A stretch of DNA of 64,000 nt. Source: Geomicrobium sediminis. GTDB taxonomy: Bacteria; Bacillota; Bacilli; Bacillales; Marinococcaceae. Positions 6,603 through 15,462 of this stretch are shown here, piece after piece (within the stretch, counting starts at the first letter, position 1; the number at the start of each line of letters is the position of its first letter). The notes under the pieces were generated by a model, which saw only the letters and a list, made by a program, of their open reading frames with translations, was not told the origin of the DNA and ran no database searches. Location: NCBI RefSeq assembly GCF_016908595.1, contig NZ_JAFBEC010000016.1:1-64000 (forward strand), given 5' to 3'. Made by a program: the position numbers and the translations under genes.

Positions 6603-8321
6603 GTGTCTGAGAAAAAAAGTATTCGTGCACGTATTCAACGGTTTGGTAGTCATTTAAGTAGTATGATTATGCCGAACATCGGGGCATTTATTGCTTGGGG
6701 TATCTTAACCGCAATTGCCGTACCGACTGAAATTGGCATGTTAGAAGCTTTCGTAGATCCAATGGTGTTCTACTTACTACCGTTACTTATTGCGTTTGCT
6801 GGTGGGCGAATGATCCACGATTTCCGAGGTGGTGTAGTTGGTGCAACAGCCGCAATGGGTGTTATTGTAGCGGCAGATATACCGATGTTTATCGGAGCAA
6901 TGATCATGGGACCTCTCGGGGGTTATGTGATTAAGAAGTTTGACCAAGTTATGGACGGTAAAGTGCGCCCAGGCTTTGAGATGTTGATTAATAACTTCTC
7001 CGCCGGTATTATCGGTGCATTACTCGCGATCATTGGTTCGCTTGCGGTAGGTCCTGTTGTACAAGGGTTCACAGTGGCGCTCGGTGCGGGTGTTGATGCG
7101 ATGATTTCAATCGGTGCATTACCACTTGTTTCTCTCTTTATCGAGCCGGCTAAGATTCTTTTCTTAAATAATGCGATTAACCATGGAATTATTAGTCCAC
7201 TTGCGACTAGCCAAGTGTATGAGTATGGACAGTCGATGCTATTCATGCTTGAGGCAAACCCTGGACCAGGTATTGGTATTTTGCTAGCCTTTATGATTTT
7301 TGGAAAAGGTGCAGCGAAAGCCTCTTCTTACGGTGCGGGTGTCATTCACTTCTTCGGTGGTATTCACGAAATTTACTTCCCATACGTCCTCATGAAACCA
7401 CTTCTTATTGTTGCGGTCATTGCAGGTGGTATGAGTGGTGTGTTTATGGTGCAGTTATTTGATGTTGGGTTAACAAGTGTGCCAGCACCAGGAAGTATTA
7501 TTATGATCTTGGCGTTTGCGGCTAGCGGAAGTCACCTTGGTGCAATCATATCTGTTCTCGTTGCAGCTGCTGTTACGTTCGCAATTGCAGCGCCAATCTT
7601 GAAGTTTGATCGTAAAGGTGAAGTGGAAAACATTGAAGAGGCTCAAGCGAAAGTAGCGGCAATGAAATCTGGCAAAAATAATGAAGCAACACAAGCAGAG
7701 CCAGAGGCAAATCAATTCAGCCAAGTTTCTACGATCATTTTTGCTTGTGATGCAGGCATGGGCTCAAGTGCGATGGGCGCATCCATCATGAAAGACCGCG
7801 TTAAAAAAGCAGGAATTGAAGGTGTAGATGTGAGCAACACATCCATTAGTAACATTCCTGAACACGCAGATCTTGTCATTACGCATAAAGATTTGACGAC
7901 ACGAGCGAAGGAACAGCATCCGAATGCGATTCACGTATCCGTCGATAATTTCATGAACAGCCCTCGCTATAAAGAGATTATAGATAAGCTACAAGGCAAC
8001 GAATACGAGGTTGTTCAAGAGAGTGACGCGGTGGATGACAAAGAAATTAACAAAGTCATTTTTGCGTGTGACGCTGGTATGGGTTCAAGTGCAATGGGTG
8101 CCTCAATCCTAAAAGATAAGTTCAAAAAAGCAGGATTAACAGAGATTCACGTGTCAAACACATCCATTAGCAACATTCCAAGTGATGCGGATCTTGTGAT
8201 TACGCATAAAGACTTAACGACAAGAGCAAAAGAGCAACAGCCAAATGCTGAGCATATCTCGGTTGACAACTTCTTAAATAGTCCGAGATACACGGAACTC
8301 GTTGAACGTCTGAAAAACTAA
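6603..8321 (+). CDS. mtlA: PTS mannitol transporter EIICB with two tandem EIIB domains
   Basis: Imports mannitol and phosphorylates it to mannitol-1-phosphate. The GTG at 6603 is chosen because AAAGGGGGGAC precedes it by 6 nt; the upstream ATG at 6573 lacks a ribosome site. The product is 572 residues. Residues 1-335 form the EIIC membrane domain with the GGIHE motif (E256). A linker rich in A/E/K/N follows, then two EIIB domains at about 376-465 and 483-572, each starting with FACDAGMGSSAMGAS and carrying the phospho-cysteine (C382, C489). B. subtilis MtlA is about 478 residues with one EIIB, so the second copy is extra. The copies are about three quarters identical in protein but differ at many synonymous sites, so the duplication is not recent. 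EIIA is supplied by the separate mtlF downstream. Confidence 0.95.
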   Translation: MSEKKSIRARIQRFGSHLSSMIMPNIGAFIAWGILTAIAVPTEIGMLEAFVDPMVFYLLPLLIAFAGGRMIHDFRGGVVGATAAMGVIVAADIPMFIGAMIMGPLGGYVIKKFDQVMDGKVRPGFEMLINNFSAGIIGALLAIIGSLAVGPVVQGFTVALGAGVDAMISIGALPLVSLFIEPAKILFLNNAINHGIISPLATSQVYEYGQSMLFMLEANPGPGIGILLAFMIFGKGAAKASSYGAGVIHFFGGIHEIYFPYVLMKPLLIVAVIAGGMSGVFMVQLFDVGLTSVPAPGSIIMILAFAASGSHLGAIISVLVAAAVTFAIAAPILKFDRKGEVENIEEAQAKVAAMKSGKNNEATQAEPEANQFSQVSTIIFACDAGMGSSAMGASIMKDRVKKAGIEGVDVSNTSISNIPEHADLVITHKDLTTRAKEQHPNAIHVSVDNFMNSPRYKEIIDKLQGNEYEVVQESDAVDDKEINKVIFACDAGMGSSAMGASILKDKFKKAGLTEIHVSNTSISNIPSDADLVITHKDLTTRAKEQQPNAEHISVDNFLNSPRYTELVERLKN

Positions 8322-8337
8322 TAAAGGAGGTAGCCAA

Positions 8338-10377
8338 ATGCAACTTACCGCAAGAGAAAGACAGGTAGTGACACTGCTTTTAGCAGCGTCTTCACCGTTG
8401 ACTCAAGCCTCACTTGCTGAGGCTACTTCTGTTAGTTTACGTACGATTCAAAGAGACTTAAAAGGGATAGAAAAAGAGCTCGCAAAGATTAATGTCAATC
8501 TTGAACGTTTACCTGACCAAACCGTCCAACTTCGAGGCGACACTCACGTATTATCTCAGTATGTAAAAACGGATGTCCATCGTGATTACACGAGTGATGA
8601 GCGGCAGCAGGTCCTACTTGTTCGGCTCTTACAAGAGCGTGAGCCAGTAAAGCTTTTTACACTCGCATCAGAGTTGCGTGTGACAGCTGCTACAATCAGC
8701 TCAGACTTAGATAAGGCGTCACAATGGCTCGAAACGTATGGTCTTCAAGTGGTTAGGAAAAGGGGATACGGCATTGAGATTCAAGGTGCTGAGGAACGTA
8801 AACGACGAGCACTTAGTGGTATTATTTCGATTCACTTTAATGAAAGTGAATTGTATGAGGTGCTTTATGAAGAGAACGTTCACAATCAAATTGCCGAACG
8901 ATTACTTCATATCGTTGATGTCGAACGGGTCAAAGAAGTCTCCCATGTCATCCAAACAGAGAAGCCTGCGTTGTTTCCGTATATGGCCGATCAATCGTTA
9001 ATTGCTCTTGTTGTTCATACGGCGCTTGCTGTGAAGCGGTTAGAACTTGGAGAAATCATAATGATGGATACCGATCAGTTAGAAGCATTGCGCAAAATGG
9101 ACGAGTTTGAAGTGGCTTCGATGCTTGCCCGGGCTTTAGAGAAACAAATGAACATTCGCATTCCCGACGAAGAAGTAGGGTACCTTGTCATGCACTTGCG
9201 AGGAGCTCGAATTAGTGGTAGTCAAAGTCTGCCATTTGAGGAGCAGAATGCGGAGTTAATCGGTCGAATTAAAGCACTTATTTATGGTGTGGAGAAAGAG
9301 CTAAATACTTCGATTTATGGTCCGACTCTCGTTCAGGACTTACTCGCCCACTTAAAACCTGCGCTCTATCGAATTCGTCAAGGAATGCACATTTCAAATC
9401 CATTGCTTCAACGATTACAAAATGATTATGAAACGTTGTTCAACATTGTGCGTGGACAAGCACAAGTTGCTTTTGAGCCATTGCAGTTACCAGATGAAGA
9501 GATTGGTTATTTGTGTTTGCATTTTGGTTCGGTTCTTGAGAGGAGAAAGCGTAGCCACCACGTGTCTGCTCTAGTTATTTGCCCGAGTGGCATCGGTTCC
9601 GCAAAAATGTTAGCGAGTCGAATTGAGCAAGAAATTCCTGAGATCTCAACAATTAAAAATGCTTCATTGTTAGAGCTGAGTAAGGAAAAAGCAAATTACG
9701 ATGTGATTATCTCAACGGTGAATATTGATGATATGGATCGAGTGTTTCATGTGAGTCCGGTATTAACGGAACTGGAAGTGAAAGAAATCCGTCAGTACAT
9801 TCGTGGCTTGCCGACAAAGAACCCAATGAAAACTCAAGATCAATCCGTCGGCGTGAAGGTCGCATTTCAGCAAATTTCCTCTTTAAGCGCGATGATGGAA
9901 CGGTTACTCGAATCGATTCGGTTTTTCTCCCATCGTGACATGTGGCAAGGAATCGAAGCGAGTGTAGAAGAGATGCATCGGCTTGGTTTTGTCGATCACG
10001 TTGATGCGATTGTGACGATGCTTAAAGAGCGTGAACGGGTGGGTGGGCTTGCGATTCCGAATACGGATATTGCATTGTATCACGGACGTAATGATGCGGT
10101 ACGCGATCCCTTTTTCAACGTCATTGATTTAGAGGAAGCGATCTCACTACCGTCGATGATTGAGGGTCATGAGTGGGTGAAACGAATTGTAGTTTATGCT
10201 GCTCCAAAAGAAATCACGCCTCATCATTTGTCCTTTTTAAGTTACGTGAGTACGTTATTTATTGGTTCAGAGCAAGATGTAAAGGTCTTTAGTGAAGGAA
10301 AACGAGACGAGCTACTTGCTTTATTAGAAGAAAAAGCAAAGCAATATCTCATTAATTTTATTCGTGAAGGAGATTAA
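8338..10377 (+). CDS. mtlR: Mannitol operon transcriptional activator
   Basis: A 679-residue PTS-regulated activator of the BglG/LicR/MtlR class. Domains in order: DeoR-like helix-turn-helix (1-60), second helix-turn-helix (about 85-150), PRD1 (H227, H286), PRD2 (H338, H395), an EIIB-Gat-like domain with C415 in VICPSGIGSA, and an EIIA-Mtl-like domain (about 515-679) with H582 in LYHGR. Phosphorylation of PRD2 activates and of the EIIB-/EIIA-like domains inhibits in characterised MtlR proteins. It starts 16 nt after mtlA behind AAAGGAGG. Its likely target is the palindrome upstream of mtlA. Placing mtlR between mtlA and mtlF is seen in some bacilli; in B. subtilis mtlR is elsewhere. Confidence 0.93.
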   Translation: MQLTARERQVVTLLLAASSPLTQASLAEATSVSLRTIQRDLKGIEKELAKINVNLERLPDQTVQLRGDTHVLSQYVKTDVHRDYTSDERQQVLLVRLLQEREPVKLFTLASELRVTAATISSDLDKASQWLETYGLQVVRKRGYGIEIQGAEERKRRALSGIISIHFNESELYEVLYEENVHNQIAERLLHIVDVERVKEVSHVIQTEKPALFPYMADQSLIALVVHTALAVKRLELGEIIMMDTDQLEALRKMDEFEVASMLARALEKQMNIRIPDEEVGYLVMHLRGARISGSQSLPFEEQNAELIGRIKALIYGVEKELNTSIYGPTLVQDLLAHLKPALYRIRQGMHISNPLLQRLQNDYETLFNIVRGQAQVAFEPLQLPDEEIGYLCLHFGSVLERRKRSHHVSALVICPSGIGSAKMLASRIEQEIPEISTIKNASLLELSKEKANYDVIISTVNIDDMDRVFHVSPVLTELEVKEIRQYIRGLPTKNPMKTQDQSVGVKVAFQQISSLSAMMERLLESIRFFSHRDMWQGIEASVEEMHRLGFVDHVDAIVTMLKERERVGGLAIPNTDIALYHGRNDAVRDPFFNVIDLEEAISLPSMIEGHEWVKRIVVYAAPKEITPHHLSFLSYVSTLFIGSEQDVKVFSEGKRDELLALLEEKAKQYLINFIREGD

Positions 10378-10381
10378 ATTT

Positions 10382-10810
10382 ATGATTTTAAAAGCTGAGA
10401 ATATCCAACTAAACGTAGAGGTTGTATCAAGAGATGAAGCCATTGACCGTGCAGGAGAAGTGCTTGTACAAGAAGGGTATGTGAAACAAGACTACCTTGA
10501 GAAGATGCATGCTCGTGAGGCGTTGACATCTACGTATATGGGCAACTTGCTTGCGATTCCCCATGGAACAGAAGATGCAAGAGATGAAGTAATTGAGTCT
10601 GGACTTAGCATTCTACTCCTTGACGAAAAAGTTCAGTGGGATGGAAATGATGTACAAGTTGTTATCGGAATTGCTGGGAAAGACGGCGAGCACTTAGAGA
10701 TCTTATCTAAGATCGCGATTGCTTGTTCTGAAGAAGAAAACGTCCATGCACTTCTACAGTCAAAGTCTGCAGAAGATGTTCTAAACTTCTTCTCGGAGGT
10801 AAATGAGTAA
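10382..10810 (+). CDS. mtlF: PTS mannitol EIIA component
   Basis: A 142-residue soluble phosphocarrier that takes phosphate from HPr and passes it to the MtlA EIIB domains. The phosphorylated histidine is H61 in LAIPHGTEDAR. The ATG at 10382 is preferred over the GTG at 10364, because GAAGGAG is then correctly spaced and the product starts MILKAENIQL as in relatives. Its length matches B. subtilis MtlF. It lies 4 nt after mtlR and is immediately followed by mtlD. Confidence 0.93.
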   Translation: MILKAENIQLNVEVVSRDEAIDRAGEVLVQEGYVKQDYLEKMHAREALTSTYMGNLLAIPHGTEDARDEVIESGLSILLLDEKVQWDGNDVQVVIGIAGKDGEHLEILSKIAIACSEEENVHALLQSKSAEDVLNFFSEVNE

Positions 10811-11923
10811 ATGAATGCCGTGCACTTTGGAGCAGGAAATATTGGCCGAGGGTTTATCGGTGCGCTTTTGCAACAAGCAGGCTATTCGGTTACGTTCGTA
10901 GATGTGAATGAAGAGGTTATTAACGCTCTTAAGTCTAGAAGAGGGTATACCGTAACCATTGCATCAGAAGAGCAATCAAGTTTTCAGGTTGATGATGTTG
11001 ACGGTTTGAATAGCCTGACGGAAGAAGATGAAGTGATTGCTGCGATAACGAATGCAGATCTCGTCACAACTGCGGTTGGACCGAACATTTTACCACGCAT
11101 CGCTCCAGTCATTGCAAAGGGTATTGAGAAGCGAATCACAGCGACTCCGTTAAATATTATTGCGTGTGAAAATGCAATTCGTGCTACGAGCACGTTGAAG
11201 TCTTATGTACTTGAACATGCAACGGAAGTTCCAGATTGGATTGGCTTTGCAGATGCTGCGGTCGACCGAATCGTACCGAGTGTTCCTTCGGAGGATGTTC
11301 TAGCAGTTACTGTTGAGCCGTTTTTCGAGTGGGTTGTAGAAGCGCCGATGTTGGTAGGCGATATGTCCCTCGGGGAAGCGAAGCTCGTTGACGAACTTGA
11401 TCCTTATTTAGAGCGCAAGCTCTTTACGGTAAATACAGGTCATGCAGCAGCAGCATACGCTGGAATGAAGCAAGGGAAAATGAGAATTGTTGATGCGATG
11501 CTCGATCACGATATTGAAGAACATGTCCGCGGTGCGCTTCGTGAAACGTCAACCGTACTCGTTGAAGATTATGGGTTCGATGAAGACGAGCATAGACAAT
11601 ATGCTGAGCGGATTGTAGAACGTTACAAAAACCCGTATTTGCAAGATACAGTTGCTCGTGTTGGACGTGGACCGATTCGCAAACTTGGCCCAAATGATCG
11701 ACTCGTAAAGCCTGCGAAAGCTTTTGCTCGTAAAGGGAATCCAGAGCATCTCGTACAAGCGATTGTGAACGCGCTTGAGTTCTATGCAGACGATGATCCT
11801 GAAAGCGAACAATTACGAGCGTTAATTGAAGAGCATGGCGCTTATGAGGCATTTTTGAACGTAAGTGCTCTGTCTGAAGATGAGCCATTAGCTCAATTAG
11901 TAAAACAAAAACTCTCATTGTAA
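10811..11923 (+). CDS. mtlD: Mannitol-1-phosphate 5-dehydrogenase
   Basis: A 370-residue NAD-dependent enzyme oxidising mannitol-1-phosphate to fructose-6-phosphate. The N-terminal Rossmann motif is HFGAGNIGRGFIG. The family's central catalytic region around NTGHAAAAYAGMKQG is intact, and the C-terminal helical domain is complete. The ATG directly abuts the mtlF stop, and the gene ends just before a strong terminator, closing the operon. Confidence 0.95.
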   Translation: MNAVHFGAGNIGRGFIGALLQQAGYSVTFVDVNEEVINALKSRRGYTVTIASEEQSSFQVDDVDGLNSLTEEDEVIAAITNADLVTTAVGPNILPRIAPVIAKGIEKRITATPLNIIACENAIRATSTLKSYVLEHATEVPDWIGFADAAVDRIVPSVPSEDVLAVTVEPFFEWVVEAPMLVGDMSLGEAKLVDELDPYLERKLFTVNTGHAAAAYAGMKQGKMRIVDAMLDHDIEEHVRGALRETSTVLVEDYGFDEDEHRQYAERIVERYKNPYLQDTVARVGRGPIRKLGPNDRLVKPAKAFARKGNPEHLVQAIVNALEFYADDDPESEQLRALIEEHGAYEAFLNVSALSEDEPLAQLVKQKLSL

Positions 11924-11932
11924 ATGGTAAGG

Positions 11933-11966
11933 CTCCCACCAAAGATTGCTTTGGTGGGAGTCTTTT
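11933..11966 (+). terminator. Intrinsic terminator of the mtl operon
   Basis: A 12-bp stem CTCCCACCAAAG (11933-11944) pairs with 11949-11960 around a 4-base loop, followed by TCTTTTT. It lies between convergent mtlD and tenA. Confidence 0.9.
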
Positions 11967-11969
11967 TAG

Positions 11970-12638
11970 TTAAATTGGCCAACCTTCTTGTTTGTAAGAC
12001 ATATCCCAAAATAGATATTCATATCGACTCGTGTTCAAGAAAATTTGTTCAAGTTTGTCCAGTTCTTTCTCAGACTTGTATTGTGCAAGTTCATCGAGAA
12101 GGTTTATAAGGTGTGTAGCAATTTCGCCAAATTGCTCTGAACTATACATCTGAACCCATTCCCCGTAAAACTCGTGCTCTGTACTACCTGGGATTTTGGC
12201 GAGCGCTGTGCCAATCTCGTAATAACTCCAAGCGCATGGTAAAATGGCAACGATTAATTCAGCAAGTGATCCTTTTTCTGCTTCAGCGAGCATTGCACCG
12301 CTATAAGCGATCGTAATTGGACCTGGTGTTGTGCTTTCTAATTCTTCTTCGCTAATTCCAAGCCTTTTGGCGTAAGCTCTATGCAAGTCCATTTCTATGG
12401 CTAACGTTTCATGCAAAGCGTGAGAGAAAGAAGTCATTGTTTTTAAGTCTGGTGAGAGCACGACGGCTTTGGCCATCACTTTACTATAATCAATCAAGTA
12501 GACATAATCTTGCTTCATGTAATACTTAAACGATTCAAGATCTAGAGAGCCATCGCCAATGCCTTGAACGAATGGATGTTGATGGCTTGCTTGCCAAATT
12601 GAATCAGCAGTCTGTCGAATACGCTTTGAAAAGCTCAT
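11970..12638 (-). CDS. tenA: Thiaminase II / aminopyrimidine aminohydrolase (TenA family)
   Basis: A 222-residue TenA-fold protein that hydrolyses aminopyrimidine breakdown products of thiamin to HMP for salvage. Family residues visible: D44 in MKQDYVYL, the catalytic cysteine C135 in LPCAWSYYEIG, and a late YEYLFWDMSY glutamate region. ATG follows GGAGG. It stands alone here, without thi biosynthetic genes, and no TPP riboswitch is possible because the divergent gene begins only 35 nt away. Its promoter must therefore overlap the start of the neighbouring gene. A salvage role is favoured over thiamin degradation. Confidence 0.92.
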   Translation of the reverse strand: MSFSKRIRQTADSIWQASHQHPFVQGIGDGSLDLESFKYYMKQDYVYLIDYSKVMAKAVVLSPDLKTMTSFSHALHETLAIEMDLHRAYAKRLGISEEELESTTPGPITIAYSGAMLAEAEKGSLAELIVAILPCAWSYYEIGTALAKIPGSTEHEFYGEWVQMYSSEQFGEIATHLINLLDELAQYKSEKELDKLEQIFLNTSRYEYLFWDMSYKQEGWPI

Positions 12639-12673
12639 TGAAAAACCTCCAATAATTAGTTGAAAAGGGGATT

Positions 12674-13798
12674 ATGATGACACACAAACTTTATTATGAT
12701 GACGCTTATTTGAAAGAATTTGAAGCGAATGTGATTAAAACGGCGAGTGACTACATTGTACTGGATCAAACCGCATTTTATCCAGAAGGAGGCGGACAGC
12801 CTGGTGATACCGGGCATTTGGCTGGCGTCAAAGTGTATGACACTCAAGAGGTTGATGGGGAGATTCGTCATTACATCAAGGAGCCGATAGAACGTGCTAC
12901 AGTGACCGGTGTCATCGATTGGCGCCGACGGTTTGATCACATGCAGCAACATCTAGGGCAACATCTTCTCAGTGCAACGTTTGACGATGTGTATGGCTAT
13001 AAAACGATCGGATTCCACTTAGGAAAAGAAACGGTCACGATCGATCTTGATATTCCTTCGCTTCAAAACGAAGAGGTGGTCCATGTCGAACGCGTTGTGA
13101 ACTCTATCGTTTTTGAAAATCGAAACGTTGAAACCCGCTTTGTAACAAACGATCAATTGCACCATTATCCATTACGTAAAGCGCCAACGGTAAACGAACA
13201 GATTCGACTTGTCATCGTTTCTGAGTATGACTATAACGGATGTGGAGGAACACATCCTCTTACAACAAGTGAAGTGGGCATCATCAAGCTACTAAAAACC
13301 GAAAAGGTTCGAAAAAGCGTACGATTGCACTTCGTATGCGGTCTAAGGGCCGTCCAACGTTGGAATATAGAAAATAATAAAATGGAAGAACAATTCACAG
13401 AGTTACGCCGAGTAAATGAGGTCCGGTCTAATCAGCTTGAGCAAGCACACGATCAACTGCATCACTATGAAGTTGGCAAGTGGGTGGATGGGACGCATTC
13501 GGTTATTGAACGGGTATATGAAAATAGGTCAATTAAAGACTTACAACTTCTTGCGAAGCTAGCAACTCAAGAGCAACCTACACTTACGGTACGCTTGTTT
13601 ACTGTCATACCCCACGAAAAGGTACAGTGTGTTTTCGCAAGAGGAAACCACGTAGACCTAGATATGAACGAATGTTTAAAAGATTTTTTAGCTATGATTG
13701 GCGGAAAAGGAGGGGGCCAAAAGCAGCTTGCTCAAGGCGGGGCCCCCTATAAAACAACGGTTGAACAGTTTACATCAGATTACTTAGCGACTAAATAG
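12674..13798 (+). CDS. Alanyl-tRNA editing protein (AlaX-L type)
   Basis: A 374-residue homologue of the editing half of alanyl-tRNA synthetase, which deacylates Ser- or Gly-mischarged tRNA-Ala. The N-terminal barrel begins with YPEGGGQPGDTG. Zinc ligands are in HMQQHLGQHL and in CGGTHP with a downstream C. The C-terminal DHHA1-like domain ends GGKGGGQKQLAQGG. No synthetase core is present. Two adjacent ATGs (12674, 12677) follow AAAAGGGG. The gene starts 35 nt from divergent tenA, and its 3' end overlaps the convergent amidohydrolase by 19 nt. Confidence 0.9.
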   Translation: MMTHKLYYDDAYLKEFEANVIKTASDYIVLDQTAFYPEGGGQPGDTGHLAGVKVYDTQEVDGEIRHYIKEPIERATVTGVIDWRRRFDHMQQHLGQHLLSATFDDVYGYKTIGFHLGKETVTIDLDIPSLQNEEVVHVERVVNSIVFENRNVETRFVTNDQLHHYPLRKAPTVNEQIRLVIVSEYDYNGCGGTHPLTTSEVGIIKLLKTEKVRKSVRLHFVCGLRAVQRWNIENNKMEEQFTELRRVNEVRSNQLEQAHDQLHHYEVGKWVDGTHSVIERVYENRSIKDLQLLAKLATQEQPTLTVRLFTVIPHEKVQCVFARGNHVDLDMNECLKDFLAMIGGKGGGQKQLAQGGAPYKTTVEQFTSDYLATK

Positions 13799-14943
13799 TG
13801 ATGAGCAATCTTTAAGAATAATTCACCGATGTTTAACAGTGCACGTTCGTCGAAGTCAAATCGTGGATGATGGTGAGGGAATGATGTCCATTCTTCTTCG
13901 GTTTGACTGCCGACGTGAAAGAAACAACCTGGCTTCTCTTCTAAATAATACGCAAAATCTTCACCACCAAGGACTGGTTCACCTTGAATCCACGCGTCTT
14001 CTCCAAAGGTTTCTTGGATGAGGGAACCGACAAGTGCGGTTTCTTCTGCGTGATTTACAAGAGCAGGGTATCCATTTAAATAGTCAATGTCGCACGTGAC
14101 ATGGTTGCTTGCTTCAAGCCCTCGTGCAATTCCACGAATGTCTTCTTCGATCTGTTTTCTCGTTTCAGGCTTAAACGTGCGCACCGTTCCCTGAATCGTT
14201 GACGAGTCCGCGATAACATTAAATGCCTTGCCTGCTTCGAATACACCAACGGTTACAACGGCGTTATCCATTGGATCGACTCTTCTTGCTACAATTTGTT
14301 GTAAATCAAGTACGAGCTTCGATCCCGCAACGATTGAATCAACAGTCGTATGCGGCATAGCCCCGTGCCCACCTTTACCTTGAATCCGAATCTTAAAACG
14401 ATCAACAGCAGCCATTGATGGTCCTTGACGAACATTGACCTTCCCAAGTTCAAGACCAGATTGTACGTGAGCACCAAAGATGTAGTCTACATCGTCTAAG
14501 CATCCATCAGCAATCATCTCTTTTGCACCACCAGGTGGAAGTTCTTCTGCATGTTGAAAGATAAAGACGATCGTGCCGCTCAATTGATCTTTGGACTCTG
14601 TAAGAATGGTTGCTGCGCCTAGTAACGCAGCGGTGTGTCCATCGTGACCACAAGCGTGCATTACGCCGGGGTTTTTAGAAACATACTCTGTATCGTTTTC
14701 TTCCTCAATCGGTAAAGCGTCGAAATCGGCACGAAACGCGATCGTTGGTCCATTATGTTTACCTTGTAACTTAGCTACAACGCCGCGGCCACCAACGTGT
14801 GTCGTAACTTCGAGACCTAGTGCTTCAAGTTTTTCTGCGATGTATTCAGGTGTCGCAACCTCTTCAAAGGAGAGTTCAGGGTGCATATGTAAATGTCTTC
14901 TCCACTCAACGATCTTCGGAAATACGTCTTGTAATGTTGTCAT
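13780..14943 (-). CDS. M20D amidohydrolase (N-acyl-amino-acid / IAA-amino-acid hydrolase family)
   Basis: A 387-residue metal-dependent amidohydrolase (YxeP/YtnL/AmaA relatives) that releases amino acids from N-acyl or aromatic conjugates. Motifs: RADFDALP, HACGHDGHTA (metal-binding C and H), QHAEE, GKGGHGAMPH, and GGEDFAYY near the C-terminus. The ATG at 14943 follows GGGAGG; an upstream in-frame codon at 14961 is less well placed. No signal peptide, so cytoplasmic. Its 3' end overlaps alaX by 19 nt on the opposite strand. The natural substrate is unknown. Confidence 0.88.
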   Translation of the reverse strand: MTTLQDVFPKIVEWRRHLHMHPELSFEEVATPEYIAEKLEALGLEVTTHVGGRGVVAKLQGKHNGPTIAFRADFDALPIEEENDTEYVSKNPGVMHACGHDGHTAALLGAATILTESKDQLSGTIVFIFQHAEELPPGGAKEMIADGCLDDVDYIFGAHVQSGLELGKVNVRQGPSMAAVDRFKIRIQGKGGHGAMPHTTVDSIVAGSKLVLDLQQIVARRVDPMDNAVVTVGVFEAGKAFNVIADSSTIQGTVRTFKPETRKQIEEDIRGIARGLEASNHVTCDIDYLNGYPALVNHAEETALVGSLIQETFGEDAWIQGEPVLGGEDFAYYLEEKPGCFFHVGSQTEEEWTSFPHHHPRFDFDERALLNIGELFLKIAHHYLVAK

Positions 14944-15045
14944 GTTCTTCCTCCCTTTCAATACTTAGTTAGAATACTATCACAAATAGAAACGAGATAA
15001 CTGAAAACTTACTATTTATTGCTCAATCTATCATTCGTTTGCTAT

Positions 15046-15097
15046 TGTAAGATTATCTTACAAAAATATTGAGAAAGTTTCGTCAGAAAGATACGAT
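15046..15097 (+). promoter_or_regulatory. TnrA/GlnR box and sigma-A promoter of the urease operon
   Basis: TGTAAGATTATCTTACA (15046-15062) is a perfect match to the TnrA/GlnR consensus TGTNAN7TNACA and part of a 19-bp perfect palindrome (15045-15063). TTGAGA (15069-15074) and TACGAT (15092-15097) are 17 bp apart, with predicted start near 15104. The box is then centred at about -50, the position seen at TnrA-activated promoters. Confidence 0.8.
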
Positions 15098-15148
15098 GAA
15101 GAAATCAACAAATTAGAATGCTTTTATTTTACATAAAGGGTGATCGAA

Positions 15149-15451
15149 GTGAAATTGTCTCCAGTCGACCAAGATAAACTGCTGTTATTTGTAGCAGGTG
15201 AGCTGGCATTAAAGCGTAAGGAGCGAGGAGTAAAACTGAATTACCCAGAGTCAATTGCATTGATTAGCAACTTTATCCTCGAAGGAGCAAGAGATGGGAA
15301 AACCGTTGCACAGTTAATGTCAGAAGGGAAACATGTCTTAACGGCTGAAGATGTAATGGAAGGAATTTCAGAAATGATTGAAAACGTACAAGTCGAGGCA
15401 ACATTCCCAGACGGTGTGAAACTCGTCACAGTCCACGAGCCCATTCAATAA
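15149..15451 (+). CDS. ureA: Urease subunit gamma
   Basis: A 100-residue structural subunit of urease (urea to ammonia and carbamate), beginning [20 protein letters not shown] as in the family and containing [12 protein letters not shown]. The GTG at 15149 is chosen over the GTG at 15140 because it gives the canonical N-terminus and proper spacing from AAGGGTGAT. It is the first gene of a seven-gene ureABCEFGD operon under the TnrA/GlnR-type promoter. Confidence 0.95.
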   Translation: MKLSPVDQDKLLLFVAGELALKRKERGVKLNYPESIALISNFILEGARDGKTVAQLMSEGKHVLTAEDVMEGISEMIENVQVEATFPDGVKLVTVHEPIQ

Positions 15452-15462
15452 GGAGAATGTCG

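Noticed and set aside
12639-12673. TPP riboswitch for tenA
   Set aside because: Only 35 bp separate tenA from its divergent neighbour, too little for the riboswitch, and no THI-box sequence is visible.
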